Below are positions 54,664 to 64,000 of a stretch of 64,000 nt of DNA, in pieces (position 1 is the stretch's first letter; each line of letters begins with the position of its first letter). Source of the DNA: Leptidea sinapis (lineage: Eukaryota > Arthropoda > Insecta > Lepidoptera > Pieridae). The DNA is taken from contig NC_066268.1 in NCBI RefSeq assembly GCF_905404315.1, positions 13,802,001 through 13,866,000 of the forward strand. Direction: 5' to 3'. A program made the position numbers and the translations under genes. Under the pieces are notes generated by a model that was not told the origin of the DNA, did no database searches, and was given only the letters and a program-made list of their open reading frames with translations.

Positions 54664-57173
54664 ATTCAGCATATGCCGTAAAATTTAAAATTTCATTCGA
54701 GCATAACCGCTAACGAAGTATCAAGGCACATTTTTTATCCGTTACAATTTACGATCATAGTGCGGCGAGCAAGTTAACAGGCGCCTCCCATAAATAAGAG
54801 AATATTCTTCTGGACCGAGAATGTGTAAAAATATCTCTTACGTGACTCGGGTATTTATTTATGCTGCATTTCTACTAAGTTGATAAATTAGTGACTATTA
54901 TACTATATATACTTCTTCAGTTAATTTGTAAAAATAATCATTCGTATAAGTATCACTAACTCAACAAAAAAACACTTCACGGAAAACCAGACTTCCTTTA
55001 TGGTCTGGTTATTTTACTTCAAACCATATTTGTTTTATAGAAAAGGGTCCCCCCTGGGCAAGTTGCTTACCTGACGGAATGTTTAAAAAACTTATATACT
55101 TAAAATTCCTTAGAGAGAGAGCATATCACATCCAAAGAAAAACATTCTGCAGAAATAGCAAATTCATAAGAAGCTGCTTGATTGATAAGGTAACGGGATA
55201 TTTGTGCGAATAGTTCTAGCATCAAGACAATCTCTTCCGGAATGTAGTCTAATAAATAGTGAAAGTAATCCCACTGGATTCAGAATCACTATTCTAAGAG
55301 AGATATACTTCAATTCAATAAAATTTTAAATAAAATAGACTATTATCTACGTCTATGTTGCACAGTATGTAAGCACGGGTACGAACAAAGAGAAACTTTG
55401 TTCTTGAATTCCGACAGTTTCGATCAAGCAAAATTATTAACTTCCAAGGATCAGGCTTCACGTTGTGCCAATTAAAATTTATTAAATTTCAAACTTTCAC
55501 TAAGTAAAAAGGCTACTTGAAAATATACTGAGTTTTGTAGAACTAAATTTTCATTTGGAGTGGTTAGAAAAACATTTTTCTTGATTTAACTTTTAACTAA
55601 CTAATTACATCTTCTTCGTTTAATTTTAGTCTTGATTTTATACTAAGTTAATTTCTTATTATGATTACTAAGAATATGTGTTTATTTTGAAAATATAATT
55701 GTTTGTAATTGCACTGGTAGGGTCACCATGCGATTTTGGAGGTTCGAGTATTAAATAGTTATAAGTCTTACTGCGATTGTATGCCTGTGTATATAGTAAT
55801 AATAACGCAACTCCTTATATACTAGTTGGAGAGATGAGTGTGTGTGTGTAAATAAAGGTGATACACATACTACAAAGTAATGGTGCGAATCTCTTTTTCA
55901 TTTTTATTATCTACGTCACTATCAACAAGATATCACACAGTATTTCGTTCAAGTAACGCAAGTATATATTATATGATAAAATTAAATATCTTTAAATTAT
56001 TTAGACGGCTGTTGTTATAACCATAGATTTAGAATATATTAGCGTACAGACGACCTAACGTAAAAGTTTTACATCTGAATATTCAGAAGTAACTATACAA
56101 ATTAGCTAATAAATATAGGTTTAATAATTCCGACGAAGCCTCAAACCATCAGATTACACGTATTGGTTTCAAATTGTAAATCACAATAGTTATGAAGTAA
56201 GCATAATAACTTCTCATGAGCGGGTGCAATCACTGAGCAATTAGTACAACATACTTTTTTTTGCTTACAAATAAATAAAAAAACATTGCGTGCGTACAAA
56301 GTACATATGTCAGAAGTGAAACCTGCATGATGCATGAACCTCTAAACTGCATATGAATTCCTGGTACGTGTTGCTAGGATGACACATGATTTCAACCGCT
56401 ATGAAAGACATTCCTACCACGCTTTGATCGCCTGGTACCAAAACATTGTATTATGCTTCCTATCTCATTATCTCCCATGTTAAATATTATAAATTGATGT
56501 GACTGCTCTTTTTACTGTCGTTTCATCGACTTTTTTTTCGTTTCATCGACTTTCAAATCACAACGATTCTAAAGAAGTTTCACTTCAAAATGCAACATCT
56601 GGATGTTGCTCTGGTAGCTGCTCTGTATCTACTGCTATTACAGGTTAAACAACAAGTTCAGAAACGTCTAAATTCTTGATAAAGCTCCTTAAATATAAGA
56701 GATGATTGATTCAATTCGCAATGACGTGTATAAGTAAGTATCGAATGTATGTATTGAGCTCATGAAAAATTGCAATTAAACAAATTCAGATGAAAAAGGA
56801 TAGATTTAAGTTTACCGTTGATAAGTCAAAAAATAAGTATAAGTAAGTAAAGTATAATTAAGGAATTTTTAAGATCCATAAAGCTCCAACTTACGGATTT
56901 CTATCTCTATCTTTTATAATTTAATTCATCATTCATCCGAAAATATGGTACCGCGCGGCCGTTCCTCTATCGGGACACTTAGCTAAAAGACGGAATTTAT
57001 AACCCAGGCACTTGTGAAAGTAAATGAAAGTTGGAAAAAAAATTGACGTCACTTTTTCGAAAAGTTATTCTGAATCGAATGAGCCATCGTTCATATTTTG
57101 TAGGAGATTTAACAAGAATTAACACGTTTCTAGCTTGTTGAGTAGCCTATTCTATAAAAATAGATATAGCACG
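54664..57173. other. Long AT-rich gap, no gene seen
   Basis: Frames at 56141-56335 (-) and a short one near 56590 (+) lack domain support. No long inverted repeats were noticed. It could hold non-coding or regulatory DNA. Confidence 0.4.
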
Positions 57174-57359
57174 CTTAGATTAAGGATTGGTCTCCGCTGT
57201 GCTCCAGCTAGATCTCGCAGGCGTAGTCGCAAAGTGCGGCAACTAATACCACGCCCAAGTGGACGTACTCGACCCAGTCTTGAACATAGTGTGACGTTGA
57301 CGTGCCACATGTTCTTTTTAACTTTGCTGATAATGATAATGACCAATCCTTAATCTAAG
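57174..57359. mobile_element. 186 bp MITE
   Basis: The ends CTTAGATTAAGGATTGGTC and GACCAATCCTTAATCTAAG are perfect 19 bp inverted repeats around a GC-rich core. The overlapping 72- and 64-codon frames are incidental. No target duplication was identified. Confidence 0.75.
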
Positions 57360-57732
57360 ATAGTACGTTAGTAAAAACGCGACAACCAATGAAGCGAAAA
57401 ATTGATATTTAAAGAGAAATTCTTGAGTGCAAAGAAGTTATTTGTACATGAGCGGCAAATCCCGTTAGTATTTATGTTTATTATTTCCACTCAGCCATTT
57501 CACACAATACAGCGGCTTAAGCGCTTCAAACAGCAGATCTCATTAAAAGACGCGGCTTGGAATCGAAATCCAGTAATTGTTCAGCGGCTTATAAAGCGGA
57601 GCTTATTTGCTGATAAGCCAGACTTTAGTATTACGAGTTTGCGTGTTTTAAATTTAAGTATAAGATTCTAATTGAATTTAAGAACATGGATACAATTACA
57701 TTATAATGTGCTCAGCTTTCAGGTTTAACATA
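57360..57732. other. Gap, nothing recognised
   Basis: An 89-codon frame at 57402-57671 lacks a domain. Confidence 0.35.
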
Positions 57733-58073
57733 CAGGTGGTTTTTTGAGAAGGGCGGTGATGGCAAAGTCGGAAACTACGAGACTCAGAGGAAAGTCGTAA
57801 AAGGAGTCATGCCCTCGATTTATTAGAAACCAATAACTGCATATTTAGTTTTTTTTTAATTTCTTAAAGTTTTGACAGTAATCAACCCGAATGATGTTTC
57901 AAAAAAATTACATCTTGTATTATTGAACCAATGGACCTCTGTTCCTGATAAAGAACAATCTTTGTGAAGAAATGTATTACTTATAAATTGAAGGCATCGT
58001 CCTTTCACAACGTTTCTCTAAGTCTCGTAGTTTCCAACTTGGCCATCACCGCCCTTCTCAAAAATCCTCCCTG
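57733..58073. mobile_element. 341 bp Tc1/mariner-type MITE
   Basis: Begins CAGGTGGTTTTTTGAGAAGG and ends in the inverse CCTTCTCAAAAATCCTCCCTG, with about 55 bp of imperfect inverted ends. TA flanks both sides (57731-57732, 58074-58075), as expected for this superfamily. No coding. Confidence 0.8.
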
Positions 58074-58644
58074 TATAACATGTATAATAAAAACATATTT
58101 ATGTATAGAATTCCCGTGTTATGGAGTTCGGGCACGTTAGAGCCATCAGCTACAACTATGAACCAGGGTACCTATAGGGCTTTACTCAAAATAATTACTG
58201 TAATTAAAAAAAAAACATTCTGAATTGAAAACTTCTTTAGGCGCTCTTTCCGCTTTACTTTAGGCGTGTTCCTAAATCCAAAAAAGGACGATTTGCGTGT
58301 GGTAACGAAAGTGAAAACTACATTAAGGGGGGGTAAAAGTATGAAGTAGAACTATAATTTTTGTTGTAATTTTATGAAGCTAAAGTTAATTTATATCTAA
58401 TAAAAAAATCAACTGATATACATACACATTAATAGCAAGCCAGACCGCTATAATCTTTCATTTCTTAAAAATACGTGAGGCAACTAAAATAACAATTAAT
58501 CATTTTATCGCAGAGGATCTGTGGCAATATATGAAACAATCTGTATTCTGTGCACAGCGCCCGAGAAGTCGACGAACTTTGAGACTTTGTGTAAACCTAT
58601 CGTGTACGTGATAAAATGATATTGTATGGCAACGGGGTGAATCT
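58074..58644. other. Gap, nothing recognised
   Basis: AT-rich. Confidence 0.4.
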
Positions 58645-59190
58645 TTTATGGAAGATGGGGAAAAATAGCGTACGGGACATCTGATGTTAAAAGATCACCA
58701 CCGCCCACATCCTCCTGCAACAACTGAGGCATCGCAGGTCCGTTGCCGGCAATTTAGGAAAGTACACTCGCCTTTTTTAAATAAACCCATGTAGTATCGT
58801 CGGAAGCATCCACAGTTTGGTTGTACTAGCAGAAAGTTTGATGAAAACCGCACTGTGAAGGAACGCCAAAGATGGTGGCGCTGATATTTTAGCTTGTGGC
58901 GTGTCGTGCGAAGGTGGAAAACGGCGTCAGAAATCGGGTCAAACAGCCTTTCTGAAGACTCCCCTTTATTGATGTAGCAAAATACACATTGATGCGATGT
59001 CTCTACGAAACGCCAAGTGATGCGCAATGCACTGAATCCCCGTAAATTTGAGCAGCTCTGCGTTGCTCACAGTCAAATGATTTGGTTCAATGGGATACAC
59101 CAGACCAGAGCGGAGAGCAATACTCAAACATAATGAGAGCGCTAGAATGTGGACCGGCTTGAAGTATTACCGTGCTATATTTAAGCACCC
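58645..59190 (-). mobile_element. Old jockey-like LINE fragment
   Basis: Minus-strand copy from the tail (TTTTATGGAAGATGGGG) back to the region equivalent to 9690 (GCTAGAATGTGGACCGGCTTG). Many small deletions and stops. The 110-codon frame inside it is a relic. Confidence 0.75.
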
Positions 59191-59299
59191 CGTGTCTTAT
59201 TTGTACTATTAACGGGAGGATTGGCAAAAAGCGGCAAATTGTTTAACTCCATTCCGCGAGCTTCTCAACTGGTGAATCAAAACACAGGTTACAAGAAAG

Positions 59300-59745
59300 T
59301 ATACCATGCTATTATAAATTATTTATCATATGAAATGAGGAGATCCTTAGGTACGATTGCGAAGTGGCAGTGGGAAGGGCACATAGTTCGACGGGCAGAT
59401 GGCCGTTGGGGCATTTCCCTTCCCATGGACTTATCAACTTTTCGGTTATAAAGATCTACACCCCTTTTACGCCAAGCCACTACGACTCCGCCACCAATGG
59501 AGGGGCACTGATAACCAGTGAGCTCCCTCCCCCTCTCCCGAATGGCGACCCCGTACCGGAAGACGCAGTGTTGGTAGGCCCCGAAAAGATGGACCGACGA
59601 TCTGGTTAAGATCGCCGGAATACGTTGGATGATGGCAGCGCAGGACCGATCGTCGTGTAAATCTTTGGGGGAGGCCTTTGCCCAGCAGTGGACATCTTCC
59701 GGCTGATTATGAAAAGATAATCTTCTAAAAAACAACAGCATTGCG
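59300..59745 (+). mobile_element. RTE-like LINE 3' part
   Basis: The encoded segments AKWQWEGHIVRRADGRWG and, after a shift, RWTDDLVKIAGIRWMMAAQD then SLGEAFAQQWTSSG with a stop are the C terminus of an RTE-type polymerase ORF. The short A-rich 3' flank follows directly. Confidence 0.75.
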
Positions 59746-60232
59746 CAGTAGTTCTGCAGTAGAAATCAAGTGAATCTGCTTCCGGAGCATTTTATGTCAA
59801 CTATTGTATCCGTGGCAATTCAGGTGGCTTTACATATGACTTGGACTAGATATGTGTGGCCCCGTTCCAACAAGGTCAACTAAGACAAGCATAGGAAATA
59901 TATACAGATTGGACAGTCGTTGCTATTATTGAAGATGTCATTTTTGGGATATCTTCTGGACGTGTCACAAAATAAGGCAAAGATTCTCCGGCGTAATCAT
60001 GAGATAATATATTCAAAGACATCTCGCTCACTAACTGTCCAGCAGGGATATTGTAAGTCCTAATATCGAAATTATCAAGTTTGTAAACTTTAACGATTTA
60101 ACGACCTTACAAATTAACTTTGCATTAAATTTTACATGAGAATGAACCAAGAATATGCAAAATGATGACTATATCGCTGACCTTTTCCGAATGTCAAATA
60201 CAGCCTTGCAAATAAAAGCGGGAAACGTAAGC
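59746..60232. other. Gap, nothing recognised
   Basis: No supported feature. Confidence 0.4.
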
Positions 60233-60564
60233 ACCGGTATCCACTAAAGCGGAGAGGAGATATATTTTGATAACCAATCAGATTTAATAATTTCCACATC
60301 TCCTGTCCGTTTAGCTTCTGTGGATATGAATGAAGGAGAGGAGATGTCTCATTTTTCTATAGAATTTTTGCCGCGTCGAGCGATCAAGCGGCCCGGCAGA
60401 GCGGATATGCCTGTAGGTGGGCGTGACGACGTCTTACTTTCGTAGACATCACTTGACTGATTACGAACTCTCACAGCTCACATCTCCTCTCCGCTTTGGT
60501 GGAAATATCTAAACAGTCTATCTATCTCTCGTATCCTCTCCTCTCCGCTATGGTGGATACCGGT
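60233..60564. mobile_element. 332 bp MITE with subterminal repeats
   Basis: The ends ACCGGTATCCACTAAAGCGG and its inverse enclose a GC-richer core. A second CTCCTCTCCGCTTTGGTGGA copy lies inside near 60484-60504 and GGAGAGGAGAT near 60330, so the end motif is repeated subterminally. Superfamily not determined. Confidence 0.7.
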
Positions 60565-61189
60565 CCTTACACCTCGGAATAAACCAATTGTAAGCAAAAT
60601 GTCTATTTGTAAACATTATATTCTTGGCTTATTCTCAGGTATAACTTTATGCCAATTTTATTTGTAAGGATGATAGAATGTAACTATATCCTTAGCTATA
60701 ACGCTATGTAGAGAAGTACGATAAGAAATAATATTTCCCATTATGATAATTTATTTAGATACCTTAATTATGTACATGTTTCATTTTGCATAAAGCCATA
60801 ACACATAAATGCACACAGAACGATCTCGAGGGAATGTAATATGTAAATTTGGCATCATTACACATTATTATTGATAATAAGGTTTCACTCGTTGCAAATA
60901 AGTGCGAGTTAGTTTTTTTTCTTTTCATTTTATTTTAATTTTTTCGAAGTATTAAAATGTATATTGTACGTTGTCCTTAAGACATAGACAAATGCCGCCT
61001 GGAACTTTTCTGGAGACCTATATAAGATACACAAGTTCACCGTAAATTATTGTGTTATATCTCAAAGGGCTTAAGACAGCATTTTCGTTGAATGCTCCTG
61101 GACGGCGTATTTATTTCCGACAAAACAAAGATCGTTAATGTATTCAAATATGTATACAAAAACTCAACATATTATGTACTTAGGCCTTA
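60565..61189. other. Gap, nothing recognised
   Basis: AT-rich. Confidence 0.4.
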
Positions 61190-61310
61190 AACGATAACTA
61201 CGCTATTTATTGGTGAAAACAGAATGAAAATCGGTGCAGTAGTTTTTGAGTTGATCGCCAACAGACAGACACGGCGTAGGGCTTATTTTATAATATTTAA
61301 TAATGTATTA
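61190..61310 (+). repeat. Common insect repeat fragment
   Basis: GTGAAAACAGAATGAAAATCGGTGCAGTAG, GAGTTGATCGCC and CAGACAGACACGGCG are familiar from interspersed repeats of many Lepidoptera. Class unknown. Confidence 0.45.
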
Positions 61311-61935
61311 AGGACATGAATGTAATTCTAATTAATTAGACTAGTTTCCTCCGTCACACAACTTTGCAGGGTTTTCTTAACATGTGAATGTTTAGTGAAA
61401 AAGGATTTTATGATTTTATGAAACCACGGACATTTAACTAAAAATAGAGTGGAGCACTGGCACAAAAGAGTAATAGTCTATACACTACACGGTCAGCAGC
61501 TGCGAACTATAGGCGCCGTCCGAACGTCACGCGACATGCAACACACAGACGAAAAATATTGAGACGATTCACTTTAAAAATAAATAAATGACACAGGGAA
61601 TCATACCTTATTTCCACACAGTCAAAACATAATATAATGTAGCGCAGATACATAGACACTACACGACACAATGAAAACTACAATGCAAACCAGAATTGCA
61701 GTTATTATTTCTAGATTTTTAAACCTTGAGAGCAAAAACTAAAGCTAAAATGAACACAATCAGCATAAAGCCGATGAAAGAATATTGAAATACAAATCTC
61801 TACTCTCGCTTGAAATACAATTCCAATTATTTTGCATGAAAAATAAAGATAGTACTTGAAACTAGGAAACGCAACATTTATTTTAATTTTTTTTAATGCT
61901 AACTGTAGTTACTCATCGCTCATATTATTAAAAAA
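61311..61935. other. Gap, nothing recognised
   Basis: AT-rich. Confidence 0.4.
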
Positions 61936-62470
61936 GCGGCCAAGTGCGAGTCGAACTCGTCCATGAAAGATTCCGTAGCAGCATAATATAAAAAAAAAAT
62001 CTTGTAGTTCGTTGTAACGATTTATTACGTATTAAAAAATCTAATTACTAGATCACGTTCAAACCAATTTTCGGTAGAAGTTTGCATTTAATGTACATCA
62101 TATATATAATTTTAGTTTTATCATTCTCTTATTTTAGAAGTTTCAGGGTGGGGAGGGACTATTTTACCAATTTGGAAGTGTCTCTCGCGCAAACTATTCA
62201 GTTTAGAAAAAAATATATTAGAAACCTCAATATCATATTTGAAGACCTATCCATAGATACTAAATGGGTTTGATGAAATAAAACTTCTGAGTTTCAGTTC
62301 TAAGTATGGGGGACGCTCAAAAAAAATTTTTTTTTCAATTTTTGTGTGAAAATCTTAATGCGGTTCACAGAATACATCTACCTACAAAGTTTCAACAGTA
62401 TAGTTCTTATTGTTTCGGAAAAAGTAGCTGTGACATTCGGATGGACAGACAGACATAGCGAATTACAGGT
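61936..62470 (+). repeat. GGCCAAGTGCGAGTCG repeat
   Basis: Begins GCGGCCAAGTGCGAGTCGAA and ends in a GGACAGACAGACATAGCG zone, a layout seen in an interspersed family found across insects. The 63-codon frame at 62082 is not a gene. Confidence 0.55.
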
Positions 62471-62559
62471 TCATTAAATCATATTTATATTAACAAAATA
62501 GCTTTTTAATAGACCTCGTAATAATAGATCTAGGCCGCTCACAACTATGTCCGAATATA

Positions 62560-64000
62560 CACTGGCCTGCAAAAGTAAGTATCACACTTTTCAAATTAAT
62601 TTTTTTTCTTAATTATAGAAGGTAGAGATTTAAGATTAAAAACGTTTTGTTGCAAATTCTATAGGCTTTAATTCTAAGAAACTAAAATTATACATTAGTA
62701 ACATTTTTAACTTAAAAAAGATAAGACAATGAAAATAGACATTTTTAGTTAAGTGTAAAAAAATTCAAATAAAATGTATTACATGTTATTTAATTTTTAA
62801 TAACTGGTATTGCCTCCTCGAGCTCTGATTACAGCTTCGAGCCGGTTTGCCATACTGAACACTAGGTTTCGGAGCCGATGTTGGGGAATATTCTCCCATA
62901 CTTCTACCAGGGCCTGCTTTAGTGCCCTGAGGTGGTGGTCTGCTATTTCTGACTAGCCTCCCAAGCTCATCCCAGGCGTGTTCAATCGGGTTGAGATCAG
63001 GACTTCTTGATGGCCAAGCCATCACGCTGATACCGACCTCCTGAATATACTCTTGTACGATATGAGCCGTGTGTGGCCGGGCATTATCATGCATCAGCAT
63101 CGATCCATCACCCATATTTGCTAAATACGGCCCTGCATACTCATTGAGAATCTCTTGAGCATATCTTTGCCCAGTAAGGGTGCCATTTCCTATGGCTACT
63201 AGCTCTGTGCGACCTTCTGAAGATATGCCAGCCTATACATGTACACTGCCTCCACCGTATTGTACTCTTTCTGAGATACAGGCTTGAAGGTATCGCTCAC
63301 CAGGTCACCTATAAACACTTCGCCTTCCATAAGAAGTGTAAAGGGAGAATCGAGACTCATCTGCAAACAAAATTCTTGACCATTCTTCTTCATCCCACTG
63401 CATGTGCACTCGCTGGTCTTCGGGGTTTCAAATTTGCTTCAGCAAGTCTTCTTCTCACTGTACTGTCACTAATGTAGTCCCTCCGGGTCTGAAGTAGCTG
63501 TTGCTGGACTTCAACTGCATTTTGGTGGCGATTTCTTAACACAGTGGAAATAATATAACGATCTTCTCGGGCACTGGTACACCTGGGTCTGCCATTACAA
63601 GGTCTCCTCAGATGGTGTCCAGTCTCTTCGTACCTTCGCTTTACCTTCTGGACCGTTCGTACCGTCACACCCACCATTCTTGCAGTGCGACGCATACTGA
63701 TGCGTAGTTCCAGAAAAGCCATGATCCTAGCAATTCTTCAACTGAAAGAGGCATGATAAATAAATGTTATGTGCTTTTTAGCATAAATTTTTAAAACAAG
63801 ACCCATCGATGTTGAAAAAAATTTAAAACAGAAAGAAAAATGTGAATGATAAATTGTAATTCGGAAACGTCCACTTTGAAAAAGGAATGGTTTTGTTTTT
63901 GAAGTTTTCTTTCAGCCAATTCTTAAAAGAAGGTTACCGACTATAAAGTTTTTATGTACAAAATTAAATTCTCTTTGGAGTCCTTTTTATTTCGAAAGTA
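62560..64000 (-). mobile_element. Tc1-like transposon, broken
   Basis: The left border is TA|CACTGGCCTGCAAAAGTAAG, a Tc1-type terminal repeat next to a TA. The transposase relic is on the minus strand. No matching right terminus was found before the window ends, so it is either beyond 64000 or lost. Confidence 0.75.
62797..63754 (-). pseudogene. Tc1-like DD34E transposase
   Basis: This would be a cut-and-paste transposase acting at TA sites. From a likely original start at 63754 (MPLSVEE, then a shift), the paired helix-turn-helix region reads RISMRRTARMVGVTVRTVQK, RYEETG and GRPRCTSAREDRYI. The catalytic core shows ILFADESRFSLY (first Asp), MLMHDNARPHTAHI (second Asp) and NPIEHAWDELGR (Glu, 34 residues on), giving DD34E. 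Lesions: a frameshift and deletion between LKPRRPAS and HMQWDEEEW, stops after RRSVYR and GGSVHV, and a shift after RNSRPPP. The C terminus ends near 62797. Confidence 0.85.

Noticed and set aside
56590..56680. Short frame MQHLDVALVAALYLLLLQ, resembling the start of some PIF/Harbinger nuclease ORFs
   Set aside because: Too short, stops quickly, no DDE motifs or inverted ends nearby.
57135..57353. 72-codon plus and 64-codon minus frames
   Set aside because: Lie inside a MITE with perfect inverted ends; overlapping open frames reflect its GC-rich core.

Overview
This window is eukaryotic nuclear DNA from an insect, most likely a butterfly or moth. It is strongly AT-rich, has spliced gene structure, and is packed with repeats of kinds common in Lepidoptera: Helitrons with 5'-TC...CTAG-3' ends inserted between A and T, a jockey-like LINE present mostly as 5'-truncated copies ending in an A-run, RTE-like LINE tails, Tc1/mariner relics and several MITE or fold-back families. 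I see no operons, rRNA, credible tRNA or CRISPR array. The species cannot be named from sequence alone.

Only two genes look intact: intronless NAD-type short-chain dehydrogenases (SDR) on the minus strand at 29517-30296 and 42838-43599, about 90% identical in protein. They sit in a tandem segmental duplication. The proximal unit runs from about 29.1 to 39.6 kb and the distal unit from about 41.6 to 47.0 kb. The units share the SDR gene, its flanks, several non-coding blocks and a short open frame starting MKAVLHFK (37733 and 45966). A third, older copy of the MKAVLHFK block lies at 14.2-15.6 kb. The units differ mainly by transposon insertions: LINEs, Helitrons and fold-backs in the proximal one, and a 0.9 kb repeat between the distal SDR stop and its ancestral 3' flank.

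The most gene-like locus outside the dehydrogenases is a decayed four-exon THAP-domain gene on the plus strand (16363-18450). Its exon phases agree at all three introns, but the THAP exon has a one-base deletion and an in-frame stop. A Helitron lies in intron 3 and a MITE just downstream. A second possible THAP-like remnant is at 10648-10923 on the minus strand.

Layout: 0-8 kb, Helitrons, repeat tails and a palindrome-rich element at 7.4-7.8 kb; 8-10.3 kb, the longest jockey-like LINE copy; 10.6-13.8 kb, THAP-like and transposase remnants with hairpins; 14-19 kb, old duplicated block and THAP locus; 19-28.7 kb, mostly LINE fragments and fold-backs; 29-39.6 kb, proximal SDR unit, interrupted by an RT-RNase H LINE and Helitrons; 39.7-41.4 kb, LINE fragments flanking a broken mariner; 41.6-47 kb, distal SDR unit; 47-64 kb, fold-backs, LINE tails, a perfect 372 bp TTATA microsatellite, three MITEs with clear terminal inverted repeats, and a broken Tc1-like element at the right edge. 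Gaps named as empty were read on both strands without finding a supportable gene.
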